From contig NZ_ARWI01000001.1 in the NCBI RefSeq assembly GCF_000478585.1, positions 2,108,001-2,172,000 of the forward strand: 64,000 nucleotides of DNA. Direction: 5' to 3'. Origin of the DNA: Thiomicrorhabdus sp. Kp2 (GTDB taxonomy: Bacteria > Pseudomonadota > Gammaproteobacteria > Thiomicrospirales > Thiomicrospiraceae). The notes under the pieces are model-generated. The model saw only the letters and a program-made list of their open reading frames with translations, did not search any database and was not told the origin of the DNA. A program made the position numbers and the translations under genes. Positions 43,641-54,521 of the stretch are shown here, in pieces (the stretch's first letter is position 1; each line of letters begins with the position of its first letter).

Positions 43641-45053
43641 ATGTCTCAAACCACTCCATTTACCGGCGGACTTTATGTGATTACTTATGGTTGTCAGATG
43701 AATGAGTATGATTCTGACAAGATGGCGAGTCTGCTTGAGAAGACTCATGGTTTAAAGCTTGTTACTGAGCCTGAAGAGGCGGATGTGGTGTTGATGAATA
43801 CGTGTTCTGTTCGTGAAAAAGCGCAAGAGAAGGTGTTTTCTGAATTGGGCCGTTGGTCTAAGTGGAAAGCCAGAAAGCCAAACCGTGTAATTGGTGTGGG
43901 TGGTTGTGTAGCTTCACAAGAGGGTAAAGTGATTCGTCAGCGTGCGCCTAGTGTGGATGTGATTTTTGGCCCGCAAACATTGCACCGATTACCGGCGATG
44001 ATTGATGAAGCGTTACGTATGCGTGGCGATGATTCAGTCAAAAAGAAAAAAGCGATCATTGATATTACTTTCCCCGAAATTGAGAAGTTTGATAATTTGC
44101 CAGAACCTGAGGTGAGTGGCGTTTCGGCCATGGTTTCGATTATGGAAGGCTGTTCTAAATATTGTACCTTCTGTGTTGTGCCTTATACCCGTGGTGAAGA
44201 GGTTAGCCGACCATTTGAAGATGTGATGCATGAAATTCGTGTTTTAGCAGAGCAAGGTGTTCGCGAGGTTAATTTGCTTGGGCAAAACGTCAATGCTTAT
44301 CGCGGGTTAATGGCCGATGGTGAAATTGCTGATTTAGCGATTTTAATGCACGCCATTAGAACGATTGATGGTATTGACCGTATTCGTTTTACGACCTCTC
44401 ATCCAAATGAAATGACGCAAAGTATTATTGATTGTTACGCGGAGATTCCCGAGTTGGTTTCTCATCTGCATTTACCTATTCAGTCGGGTTCAGACAAAGT
44501 TTTGGCGATGATGAAGCGTAACCATATGGTGTTGGAATATAAGTCTACGATTCGTAAAGTGCGTGCATTACGTCCTAACTTGAGTTTGTCAGGTGATTTT
44601 ATTATTGGTTTTCCAGGTGAAACCTGTGATGACTTTAAAGAAACCTTGGCGCTTGTTGAAGAGTTAAATTACGACCGTTCATTCAGCTTTATTTACAGTG
44701 AACGCCCTGGTACACCTGCGGCTGGTTTTCCTGATGATGAGCCAATGGAAAAGAAAAAGCGTCGCCTTTTTGTATTGCAAGAACAGCTTAATAAACAAAC
44801 CCAAGCAATCAGTGATGGCATGATTGGTACAGTGCAAAAAGTGTTGGTTGAGCGTTTATCTCGTAACTCTTTTTCTCAAGTAGCAGGGCGTACAGAGAAC
44901 AACCGTGTGGTGAATTTTGAAGGTTCACCAGAGTTAATTGGTCAATTTGTGGATGTTAAAATTACCGAAGCTTTAACTAACTCTTTACGTGGTGAATTAG
45001 TCGCGACACCTGAAGCAGATAGACATACAGCACCGCAGTACCATGCTTTATAG
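43641..45053 (+). CDS. miaB: tRNA-2-methylthio-N6-dimethylallyladenosine synthase MiaB
   Basis: A 470-residue radical-SAM methylthiotransferase. The N-terminal domain binds one 4Fe-4S cluster through Cys in [19 protein letters not shown] and GGCVASQEG; the radical-SAM cluster is [16 protein letters not shown]; the C-terminal TRAM domain ends the protein. It adds a methylthio group to i6A37 of tRNAs reading U-initial codons. ATG at 43641 matches family starts; an upstream in-frame ATG at 43557 adds 28 residues and is unlikely. phoH, ybeY, corC and lnt follow, with VapBC inserted between miaB and phoH. Confidence 0.98.
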   Translation: MSQTTPFTGGLYVITYGCQMNEYDSDKMASLLEKTHGLKLVTEPEEADVVLMNTCSVREKAQEKVFSELGRWSKWKARKPNRVIGVGGCVASQEGKVIRQRAPSVDVIFGPQTLHRLPAMIDEALRMRGDDSVKKKKAIIDITFPEIEKFDNLPEPEVSGVSAMVSIMEGCSKYCTFCVVPYTRGEEVSRPFEDVMHEIRVLAEQGVREVNLLGQNVNAYRGLMADGEIADLAILMHAIRTIDGIDRIRFTTSHPNEMTQSIIDCYAEIPELVSHLHLPIQSGSDKVLAMMKRNHMVLEYKSTIRKVRALRPNLSLSGDFIIGFPGETCDDFKETLALVEELNYDRSFSFIYSERPGTPAAGFPDDEPMEKKKRRLFVLQEQLNKQTQAISDGMIGTVQKVLVERLSRNSFSQVAGRTENNRVVNFEGSPELIGQFVDVKITEALTNSLRGELVATPEADRHTAPQYHAL

Positions 45054-45131
45054 CGGATATTTTTTAATTTGTTATCATGTTCTAGTAGTAATTATTCACT
45101 AATATTTAGATTAGTTCTCTGTTTTAAAATG

Positions 45132-45152
45132 CTATATACTATTGGTATATAG
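45132..45152 (+). promoter_or_regulatory. Operator of the VapBC pair
   Basis: CTATATAC and GTATATAG form an inverted repeat with a five-base spacer just before the VapB ribosome-binding site, as expected for autorepression. Confidence 0.6.
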
Positions 45153-45169
45153 TGTTATGGAGGCCTGTT

Positions 45170-45412
45170 ATGATTACAGCAACTGTTTTTGAAAACAATA
45201 AAACTCAAGCAGTACGTTTACCTGTTGATGTACGTTTTGATGCATCTATCAAAAAAGTCATTATTCGCACACTGGGAAAAGATCGCATTATTAGCCCGTT
45301 TGAAAATGCATGGGATAGTTTTTTCTTAGCGGATGAGTTAGCGGTTTCTGATGATTTTATGAATAGCCGTGCAGAGCAAACAGAAACATCAAGAGAGTCT
45401 TTTGATGATTAA
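45170..45412 (+). CDS. vapB: VapB-type antitoxin (AbrB/SpoVT-like)
   Basis: An 80-residue protein from the ATG at 45170 (GGAGG upstream). The N-terminal swapped-hairpin DNA-binding region is ATVFENNKTQAVRLPVDVRF, diagnostic of VapB/AbrB antitoxins. The acidic C-terminal tail (NSRAEQTETSRESFDD) would bind VapC. The operator inverted repeat lies 18 bases upstream. The stop overlaps the vapC start by eight bases. Confidence 0.93.
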   Translation: MITATVFENNKTQAVRLPVDVRFDASIKKVIIRTLGKDRIISPFENAWDSFFLADELAVSDDFMNSRAEQTETSRESFDD

Positions 45413-45815
45413 ATTTCTGTTGGACACTAATATTTGTATCTATGTGATTAAACGTCGCCCTATAGAGATGTTAGATAAGTTTAATCAGGCGGCAGGTCAT
45501 TTGGCGATATCTTCTGTGACTTTGGCAGAACTGATTCATGGCGTTGAAAAAAGTCAGTTTGTGAGTAAAAATTTAAGAGTCGTTGAAGATTTTTGCAGTC
45601 GTTTAGATATTCTTGAATATGATGCAACGGCGGCCTATCATTATGGCGATATTCGAGCGCAACTTGAAAAGCAGGGTAGTATCATAGGTGTTAATGATAT
45701 TCATATTGCCGCTCATGCAAGAAGTTTAGGTGCTGTACTGGTTACTAATAACTTAAAAGAGTTTGAAAGAGTTGAGGGTTTAAGGATACAAAACTGGATT
45801 AGCAACACACTTTAA
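45405..45815 (+). CDS. vapC: VapC-type PIN-domain ribonuclease toxin
   Basis: A 136-residue PIN-domain protein with the acidic active site: Asp in FLLDTNICIYVIK, Glu in TLAELIHGVEKS, Asp in GVNDIHIAAHARS and Asn/Asp in LVTNNLKEFERV. All expected residues are in place. VapC toxins cleave tRNA or rRNA when freed from VapB. The ATG at 45405 overlaps vapB. The pair splits the miaB-phoH linkage seen in relatives, which suggests later insertion. Confidence 0.93.
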   Translation: MIKFLLDTNICIYVIKRRPIEMLDKFNQAAGHLAISSVTLAELIHGVEKSQFVSKNLRVVEDFCSRLDILEYDATAAYHYGDIRAQLEKQGSIIGVNDIHIAAHARSLGAVLVTNNLKEFERVEGLRIQNWISNTL

Positions 45816-45912
45816 GTTTTGAACCGTGTTAAGGCTATCTTGTGTCCCGATACTACAGCTGAGTTCTTTGTGTTGAAATTGATTTTTTTAAAACGTACTT
45901 TTGAGGCTTAAT

Positions 45913-46887
45913 TTGCCAGCATTACATACCATTCAGTTTTCACTGTTTCCAGAAGATAATGAACGTTTGCAAAACCTGTTAGGTTGGCATAACGAGCATT
46001 TTGACCAAATCGAACTTCGCCTTGGTGTAGAGGTGAATTCACGCGGTTTTAAGCTTTCGGTAACAGGCCTGTCAGATAGAATCGTTAAAGCTGAGCAGCT
46101 TATTCGTGATTTGTATGAATCGACCGCTAAAGAGACCTTAACCCCAGAGGCAATTCACTTACATTTACATGGACTAGGGTTGGATACAGACCGAGCTTTA
46201 GATGCCGAGCAGGTTCTAATCAAAACTCGTCGCAAAACCATTAAAACGCGTAATCCTAACCAGGCCAGTTATATTGAAGCGATTCAAAAATATGATGTGA
46301 ACTTTGGCATTGGCCCAGCTGGAACGGGAAAAACCTATTTGGCTGTGGCGTGTGCAGTAGAAGCTCTAGAAAATGAGAAAGTAAGAAGAATTATACTGAC
46401 TCGACCTGCGGTTGAAGCAGGTGAAAAGCTGGGCTTTTTACCTGGTGATTTAAGCCAAAAAGTAGACCCTTACTTACGACCGTTGTTTGATGCTCTATTT
46501 GAAATGATGGGCTTTGAAACGGTTGAGCGTTTAATGGAAAAAAATGTGATTGAAGTCGCTCCACTGGCATTTATGCGTGGCCGTACGTTAAATGATTCGT
46601 TTATTATTTTGGATGAAGCGCAAAATACCACCACAGAACAGATGAAAATGTTTTTGACCCGTATTGGTTTTGGTTCAACTGCCGTAATTACGGGGGACAT
46701 TACCCAGTGTGATTTGCCGAGGCATCAAAAGTCTGGTTTACGCCATGTGATTGAAGTACTGGATGGGGTTGAAGGCATTGGCTTTAGTTTTTACCAAGCG
46801 CAAGATGTGGTGCGACACTCAATGGTGCAAAAAATCGTCACCGCTTACGATAAATACGATCGCAAACAGCAGAAGCTTAAAGAGTAA
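45913..46887 (+). CDS. ybeZ: PhoH-like ATPase (YbeZ)
   Basis: A 324-residue P-loop protein when started at the TTG at 45913, which has GAGG six bases upstream; an ORF start at 45901 includes that site and is less likely. Walker A is FGIGPAGTGKTYLAV, Walker B ends SFIILDEAQN, and TGDITQCDLP is characteristic of PhoH. YbeZ works with YbeY in RNA/ribosome quality control. It precedes ybeY by 60 bases in the conserved ybeZ-ybeY-corC-lnt order. Confidence 0.96.
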   Translation: MPALHTIQFSLFPEDNERLQNLLGWHNEHFDQIELRLGVEVNSRGFKLSVTGLSDRIVKAEQLIRDLYESTAKETLTPEAIHLHLHGLGLDTDRALDAEQVLIKTRRKTIKTRNPNQASYIEAIQKYDVNFGIGPAGTGKTYLAVACAVEALENEKVRRIILTRPAVEAGEKLGFLPGDLSQKVDPYLRPLFDALFEMMGFETVERLMEKNVIEVAPLAFMRGRTLNDSFIILDEAQNTTTEQMKMFLTRIGFGSTAVITGDITQCDLPRHQKSGLRHVIEVLDGVEGIGFSFYQAQDVVRHSMVQKIVTAYDKYDRKQQKLKE

Positions 46888-46947
46888 GCCGCTTGTTTTC
46901 GTGGTTAAATCTATTAGTGTAATTCATTTTTACTAAGGGGCAATAAC

Positions 46948-47421
46948 ATGTTAGATCTTGATTTGCAGTGGGCGATTGAAGAACAATCTATTCCGACCCT
47001 TGAGCAGTGTCAAAAATGGGTGCATTTGGCTTTGCAAGAGCCACGCTCTTTTGAGCCTGTTGAAATGACTATTCGTATTGTAAATGAGGATGAGAGCCAA
47101 ACTCTTAATTACGAATATCGTGGTAAAAATACGCCAACCAATGTGTTATCGTTTGAGTTTGAACAACCACCAGGCCTGGTAGATTTAGGTGAAGAATTGC
47201 CTTATTTGGGCGATTTAGTGATTTGCGCTGATGTGGTGGCCAAAGAAGCTAAAGAACAAAACAAATCGTTAGAATCGCATTGGGCGCATATGATTGTGCA
47301 TGGCACCTTGCATTTGCAAGGCTATGACCATATAGATGAAGACGAAGCAGAAGAGATGGAAGCGCTTGAAATTGAGATTATGCAATCGCTTGGGTATAAA
47401 AACCCTTATCAAGAAAATTAA
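46948..47421 (+). CDS. ybeY: Endoribonuclease YbeY
   Basis: A 157-residue metalloprotein with the YbeY zinc motif in [20 protein letters not shown] and the conserved [18 protein letters not shown]-type region. It is a single-strand RNase needed for 16S 3' end maturation and 70S quality control. A palindrome copy at 47169 encodes PGLV right after VLSFEFEQP, in a variable loop. It is probably coupled to ybeZ. Confidence 0.97.
   Translation: MLDLDLQWAIEEQSIPTLEQCQKWVHLALQEPRSFEPVEMTIRIVNEDESQTLNYEYRGKNTPTNVLSFEFEQPPGLVDLGEELPYLGDLVICADVVAKEAKEQNKSLESHWAHMIVHGTLHLQGYDHIDEDEAEEMEALEIEIMQSLGYKNPYQEN
47169..47180. repeat. ACCAGGCCTGGT palindrome, exact copy (inside ybeY)
   Basis: Exact 12-mer read as PGLV in the variable loop after the VLSF motif of YbeY. 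Confidence 0.95.
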
Positions 47422-47430
47422 GCAGAAGAT

Positions 47431-48015
47431 TAAACACGAAGGCATAAAGGTTTTAAAGGGTATTGTCATTGCGAGGCCGCAGGCCGTGGCACTAGTGCCT
47501 TGGCGCGCAGAACGCCTGCAAGGCGACCCTTTAGGGTGAAGTGTAACGAATAATCCATGACTCACGGCAGATTACTGTATTTAGACAAGAGTTATGGATT
47601 ACTTCACTTTGTTCTCGGCTCTACAGCCGAGTTCTTCGTTTCGTAATGACGGAACTTTCGTTTTTATTATGTCTTTTCAGCTGTAGAGTCTACAAGGCAC
47701 GAAGATACAAAGATTAAAAGATTTTGTCATTGCGAGGCCGAAGGTCGTGGCACTAGCGCCTTGGCGCGCAGAACGCCTGCAAGGCGACCCTTTAGGGTGA
47801 AGTGTAACGAATAATCCATGACTCACGGCAGGTTACTGTGTTTAGACAAGGGTCATGGGTTACTTCACTTTGCTTGTAATGACGGTAGAGTTTGTATGAT
47901 GATTATGATTTAGAGTTACCAGGCCTGGTTGTTTTCCAATAACCTTGTATAAAATCTTGGTTTTTCAAAACAAAAATTAATTTGAAACTTCGTGGCTTTG
48001 TGTTTTCGTGGTTAA
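47431..48015. repeat. Large mosaic element with CACGAAG ends and a duplicated 148-bp core
   Basis: Begins TTAAACACGAAGGCATAAAG and ends GTGTTTTCGTGGTTAAA. Inside, 47464-47611 and 47725-47872 are 148-bp direct copies (both start TGTCATTGCGAGGCCG and contain GCGCAGAACGCCTGCAAGG). An inverted copy is at 41465-41573. A palindrome lies at 47918. This fills the 47422-48049 gap between ybeY and corC; no gene is seen. Confidence 0.88.
47918..47929. repeat. ACCAGGCCTGGT palindrome, exact copy (intergenic)
   Basis: Exact 12-mer inside the large mosaic element between ybeY and corC. Confidence 0.95.
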
Positions 48016-48049
48016 AATCAGATATGTAAATAAAGGATGATAAATAGAA

Positions 48050-48928
48050 ATGAGTGACAGTAGTAGCGGCTCTTCGTGGTTAGAGCGTCTTGGAAAAGTA
48101 TTTTCAGATGAGCCGGAGAGTCGAGAAGAACTTGTAACCGTTTTAAAAGAAGCGCAATCTCAAGGTGTGCTTGATTCGGACGCATTATTAATGATTGAAG
48201 GTGTTTTAGATGTTTCTGAAGCACGTGTGCGAGACATTATGATTCCTCGCCCGCAAATTGAGATTATTGATGCCAATGACTCCTTAGAAACTATTTTAGA
48301 AACCATGCTCGAAAGCTCGCACTCACGTTACCCTGTGATGTTGGATAAAGAAATTGTGGGGATATTGTTAGCCAAGGATGTTTTACGTGCTGTGGTTAAG
48401 GGTGAGTTGAATGAAAAAGATGATTTACAAAAAATCTATCGTGAAGCGAACTTTATTCCCGAAAGTAAGCGTTTAAATGTTCTGTTACGCGAATTTAAAT
48501 CGAGCCGAAATCACTTAGCGTTAGTGGTAGATGAGTATGCCGAGTTAGCAGGCCTGGTCACCATTGAAGATGTCTTAGAACAGATTGTGGGTGATATTGA
48601 AGATGAGCATGATGTGGATGAAGATGAATGCATTCAAAAGCGTGCGGGGGGAGCTTATTCAGTTCAGGCTTTAACGACGATTGAAGAGTTTAACCAGTTT
48701 TTTGGTACAGAAATCGAAACAGAAAACACCGAAACAATGGGCGGCTTTTTAAGCTTTGAGTTAGGGCATGTTCCTGTGATTGGTGAAGAAATTGAAACGA
48801 ATGGTATTTGTTTTAGAGTTTTAAAAGCCACTGAACGACGAGCAGAACTGTTTGAAGCCAAACCAATCAGTCAAGAATCGATTGAGCAAAGTGATGAGCA
48901 AAGCGAGCTGCAATCTCAAACAACGTAA
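48050..48928 (+). CDS. corC: CBS-domain Mg/Co-efflux-type protein CorC (YbeX)
   Basis: A 292-residue soluble protein: two CBS domains (about 65-190; VRDIMIPRPQIEIID, SHSRYPVMLDKE, VDEYAELAGLVTIEDVLEQ) and a C-terminal CorC/HlyC domain (about 205-285). It matches YbeX, linked to magnesium/cobalt efflux and ribosome maturation. The CAGGCCTGGT inside GLVT at 48549 may be coincidental because this motif is conserved in the family. The C-terminal tail is Ser/Gln-rich. Confidence 0.95.
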   Translation: MSDSSSGSSWLERLGKVFSDEPESREELVTVLKEAQSQGVLDSDALLMIEGVLDVSEARVRDIMIPRPQIEIIDANDSLETILETMLESSHSRYPVMLDKEIVGILLAKDVLRAVVKGELNEKDDLQKIYREANFIPESKRLNVLLREFKSSRNHLALVVDEYAELAGLVTIEDVLEQIVGDIEDEHDVDEDECIQKRAGGAYSVQALTTIEEFNQFFGTEIETENTETMGGFLSFELGHVPVIGEEIETNGICFRVLKATERRAELFEAKPISQESIEQSDEQSELQSQTT

Positions 48929-48992
48929 GATTGATAGTTGTTTGTTTAAGACCTGTTCCAATCCAACCCATAAGGACTAAAGGATAGCCGTT

Positions 48993-50516
48993 TTGAAATC
49001 CGCCTTCACCTTTCTTAAAAAAGTATTTTCTCCTCAAAAAACACACTTAATCGCTCTTTTATTAGGGGGGTTAAGTGTGTTTGCTTTTGCTCCGTTTAAT
49101 ATCTCACCGATTATGCTCGCAGCCATTGCGGGCTTGTTTATGCTTTGGCTAGAGGCAGAAACCCGTTTTGAAGCCGCTAAAATTGGTTTATGGTTTGGCT
49201 TGGGTCAGTTTGGTTTAGGAGTCAGCTGGTTATTTTCCAGTATGTACTTCTACTCTGGTGTTGCCTTGCCTTTTGCGGTTATTTTGACAATGGGGTTTGT
49301 GCTCTTTTTAGCACTATCAACGGCATTAGGTGGCTGGATTGCGTTGTTTTTTAAAAACGCTAAACAGCCAGGCCTGGTACTTACACTGCTCTTTCCCGCA
49401 GTTTGGGTGCTGATTGAGTTAGTGCGTTCTACCATCTTTGGTGGGTTTCCTTTCTTATTAAGTGGCACGACACACTTAGATACCTGGCTTGATGGTTATG
49501 CTCCTCTTTTGGGTGTGTGGGGTGTGAGCTGGGCTATTGCGATGTCTGCCGGTCTATTGTTGTGGTTATTTAAAGAAAAAAGCTGGGTGAGAGCCAGTGT
49601 TACCCTGTGTTTAATATGGTCTATTGGTGGTTTATTACAAAATGTGCAATGGGTCAAACCAGTTGATAAACCCATTGATGTGGCGTTGATTCAGGGGAAT
49701 ATCGCTCAAGAGAAAAAGTGGTTGCCTGATGAATTTTATCCAACCTTAAAAACCTATATTGATTTAACCAAAAAGAACATGGATGCCGATGTGATTGTAT
49801 GGCCTGAAACAGCGATTCCAGCCTATTACGATGTGGTTGAGAAAGGGGCTTTACAAGGCTTTATTAAAGACGCCAAGTTACTGAATACCGATATTTTAGT
49901 GGGTGTGATTGCAGGGGGTAAAAATTCAGAAAACTACTATAACGCCTTGATTAACGTCCATAATCCCGAGGATCGCTATTACAAGCAGCATCTAGTGCCT
50001 TTTAGTGAGTTTTTTCCGTTCAGTAGTGCATTTGCTTTTGTGAGTGGTCTCTTTAATATTCCATTTGCAGAGTTTTCACATGGTGATTCATCTCAACAGC
50101 CCATCAAATTGGGTGGGCACGATGCTGGTTTAAGTATTTGCTACGAAATGGCGTTTGGTGAAGAGTTAGCGAATTCTTTACCGCAAGCAAAATATTTAAT
50201 TACTGTGAGTAATGATGCCTGGTTTGCAGATACTTTTGAACCCGCACAGCAATTGCAAGAAGTGCAGATGAGGGCGTTGGAGCTGGGTAGAGAAATTGCT
50301 CGAAGCACCAATACAGGCTATACCGCCATTGTGGATATCAAAGGCAATATTAGAGCGCAAATTCCGCCTTATGAAGAGGGTGTGTTGCGTGGCCAAGTTC
50401 AGCCCTACGACGGCCTAACATTCTATGCAGAATGGAAAACCTTGCCAATTCTGTTTTTGCTCTTTACCTATTTTGGGTTTCTAATCGCCAAGCGATATCT
50501 ACTACGTAGAGCTTAG
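48993..50516 (+). CDS. lnt: Apolipoprotein N-acyltransferase
   Basis: A 507-residue protein: six to seven N-terminal membrane helices (about 10-210) then a nitrilase-type domain. The catalytic triad is visible: Glu in VWPETAIPAYY, Lys in YYKQHLVPFSEFFPF and Cys in LSICYEMAFGE. It adds the third acyl chain to lipoproteins in the periplasmic face of the inner membrane. Start is TTG at 48993 after AAGGA. A one-mismatch palindrome at 49367-49378 encodes PGLV in KQPGLVLTLLF. Confidence 0.97.
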   Translation: MKSAFTFLKKVFSPQKTHLIALLLGGLSVFAFAPFNISPIMLAAIAGLFMLWLEAETRFEAAKIGLWFGLGQFGLGVSWLFSSMYFYSGVALPFAVILTMGFVLFLALSTALGGWIALFFKNAKQPGLVLTLLFPAVWVLIELVRSTIFGGFPFLLSGTTHLDTWLDGYAPLLGVWGVSWAIAMSAGLLLWLFKEKSWVRASVTLCLIWSIGGLLQNVQWVKPVDKPIDVALIQGNIAQEKKWLPDEFYPTLKTYIDLTKKNMDADVIVWPETAIPAYYDVVEKGALQGFIKDAKLLNTDILVGVIAGGKNSENYYNALINVHNPEDRYYKQHLVPFSEFFPFSSAFAFVSGLFNIPFAEFSHGDSSQQPIKLGGHDAGLSICYEMAFGEELANSLPQAKYLITVSNDAWFADTFEPAQQLQEVQMRALELGREIARSTNTGYTAIVDIKGNIRAQIPPYEEGVLRGQVQPYDGLTFYAEWKTLPILFLLFTYFGFLIAKRYLLRRA

Positions 50517-50553
50517 TTCATGCAAAGTTCATCAATGTGGCAATCCGTGGATT

Positions 50554-50565
50554 ACCAGGCCTGGT
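50554..50565. repeat. ACCAGGCCTGGT palindrome, exact copy (intergenic)
   Basis: Exact 12-mer 38 bases after the lnt stop, just before a CACGAAG element. Confidence 0.95.
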
Positions 50566-50580
50566 GAATACAGAAAGATT

Positions 50581-50922
50581 AACCACGAAGACACGAAGAC
50601 ACAAAGACTTAAAGTGTTGAAGGCTTAAAGAGTGTTTGTTTTGTTGTTGTGGTGAATAAATTCAATTTTATTAGTCATTGCGAGGAGCGAAGCGACGTGG
50701 CAATCCATAATTGACGGCAGAGTATGGCGTTAGACGTTAACCATGGATTATTCGTTACACTCAATCTAAAGGGGTGCCTTGCAGGCGTTCTACTCGTAAA
50801 GGCACTTGTCCACGGTACTACTTAACTCGTAATGAGTGAGTTACCAGGCCTGGTTAAAAGTATTTTGGTTTTAAAAACTTCGTGCCTTCTCGGCTCTAAG
50901 CCGAGTTCTTCGTTTCGTGGTT
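50581..50922. repeat. Mosaic element with CACGAAG inverted ends
   Basis: Starts AACCACGAAGACACGAAG, ends CTTCGTTTCGTGGTT, has the CTCGGCTCTAAGCCGAG hairpin near its right end, a REP-like core (ATTGCGAGGAGCGAAGCGAC) and a palindrome at 50843. It fills the gap between the convergent lnt and ybeL-like genes. Confidence 0.8.
50843..50854. repeat. ACCAGGCCTGGT palindrome, exact copy (intergenic, convergent)
   Basis: Exact 12-mer within the mosaic element, between the convergent lnt and ybeL-like genes. Confidence 0.95.
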
Positions 50923-50967
50923 AAAATTAATTTTCATTGACCATAAAATATGGATACCCTATTTTAA

Positions 50968-51357
50968 TTAATGCGGTTTTGAAAAGACGGGGTGGTTTTC
51001 ATCCATCGCTGCCGCTAAACGGTAACGCAATAGTGTGATATTGGTGGGGTCAGCCAGTGTTAAAGCTTTTTCAGTTAAAAACTGTTCTAGAACGGGCAGT
51101 TCCATCTCAATAAATTCTTCAACACCTTGTTCCACTTCAGACAAATATTCTGCTGTTTGTTTAATATCAGCCTGCAAATCTTCTTGTACACGCTTAAATT
51201 CCTCTGCGCTTAACTCGGCTAAAGCATGATCGGCTTGTTCGGCTTTTTCAATTCCCTCACCTAAAGTCTCCCAGGTTTTGTTTTCTGCCTTTATTGCAAA
51301 CTCTTTGGCATGATTTAAAAGTGCACGGTACGCTTTTAGCATTTTATTTTCGCTCAT
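50968..51357 (-). CDS. YbeL-like (DUF1451) helical protein without zinc ribbon
   Basis: A 129-residue, highly charged, helical protein (AYRALLNHAKEFAIKAENKT, then VQEDLQADIKQTAEYLSEVE). The N-terminal region resembles YbeL, which sits near leuS in E. coli too. Typical YbeL proteins are about 160 residues and end in a zinc ribbon; this one has no cysteine at all, so the ribbon is missing. Divergent from leuS, 113 bases apart. The function is unknown. Confidence 0.7.
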   Translation of the reverse strand: MSENKMLKAYRALLNHAKEFAIKAENKTWETLGEGIEKAEQADHALAELSAEEFKRVQEDLQADIKQTAEYLSEVEQGVEEFIEMELPVLEQFLTEKALTLADPTNITLLRYRLAAAMDENHPVFSKPH

Positions 51358-51413
51358 TATTTTCTCCTGTTTGAACCTTAGTTAAACTATAATATTGAAC
51401 TTATTTAATTTAA

Positions 51414-53948
<2,535 letters not shown>

Positions 53949-53960
53949 TTGGGTTTGTTA

Positions 53961-54509
53961 ATGTTGAAAAAGATAGGGCTGAATAGTTTTCTTGCTTTGC
54001 TTGTTGCTTCGTTAGTTGGGTGCGGATTTCATTTACGTGGCATCGATTCGAATGGTGTTTTGCCATTTCAAACCGCTCAGTTAGAAATGGCAGGGGGTGT
54101 AAGAGAAGATATTCAAATGGCGATGCAACGCCAGTTGAACCAAGCGTCGGTTAAGGTTTTGGATAGCCAGGCGGCTGAAGTTCAAATTCAGCTGATGCCA
54201 ACTCAGTACAAGTCATCCAGAACCAGTTCTCGATTAGGCGATGCCACCTCTGAGCTGATTAAAATGACGCAACGCTTTAGCGTAATCAACTTAGATTCAG
54301 GAGAAAAAGTCGTTAGTGGTGAAAGTACCGTTTATCGAGATCGCCAAATCAACACTTCGGTTGCCTTGTCTTCTAATAGTGAATTACGCAGTATTCAAAA
54401 ATCGATGAGTGAAGAGATTGCACGACAAATATTAGATAGAATTCGTCGTGCCTCATTGGTTAGTACGGAGAGTCAGTCAAATGCTGTTAGCAATCAAACA
54501 AGCCAATAA
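53961..54509 (+). CDS. lptE: LPS-assembly lipoprotein LptE
   Basis: A 182-residue lipoprotein: signal LNSFLALLVASLVGC with the lipobox ending in Cys, then GFHLRG, the diagnostic start of mature LptE. It plugs the LptD barrel and helps insert LPS at the outer membrane. Immediately follows leuS and precedes holA, the standard gammaproteobacterial order. ATG at 53961 is chosen because it puts the signal peptide at a normal length. Confidence 0.95.
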   Translation: MLKKIGLNSFLALLVASLVGCGFHLRGIDSNGVLPFQTAQLEMAGGVREDIQMAMQRQLNQASVKVLDSQAAEVQIQLMPTQYKSSRTSSRLGDATSELIKMTQRFSVINLDSGEKVVSGESTVYRDRQINTSVALSSNSELRSIQKSMSEEIARQILDRIRRASLVSTESQSNAVSNQTSQ

Positions 54510-54521
54510 AAGAGTTTTATT

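Noticed and set aside
46063-46072. ACAGGCCTGT in phoH, and similar CAGGCCTG in ykgJ (35069) and leuS (52155)
   Set aside because: Only the central 8 bases match; at the level expected from a common 6-8-mer, so not counted.
48549-48558. CAGGCCTGGT in corC as a palindrome copy
   Set aside because: It encodes the GLVT motif conserved across the CorC family, so it may be coincidence; not counted among exact copies.
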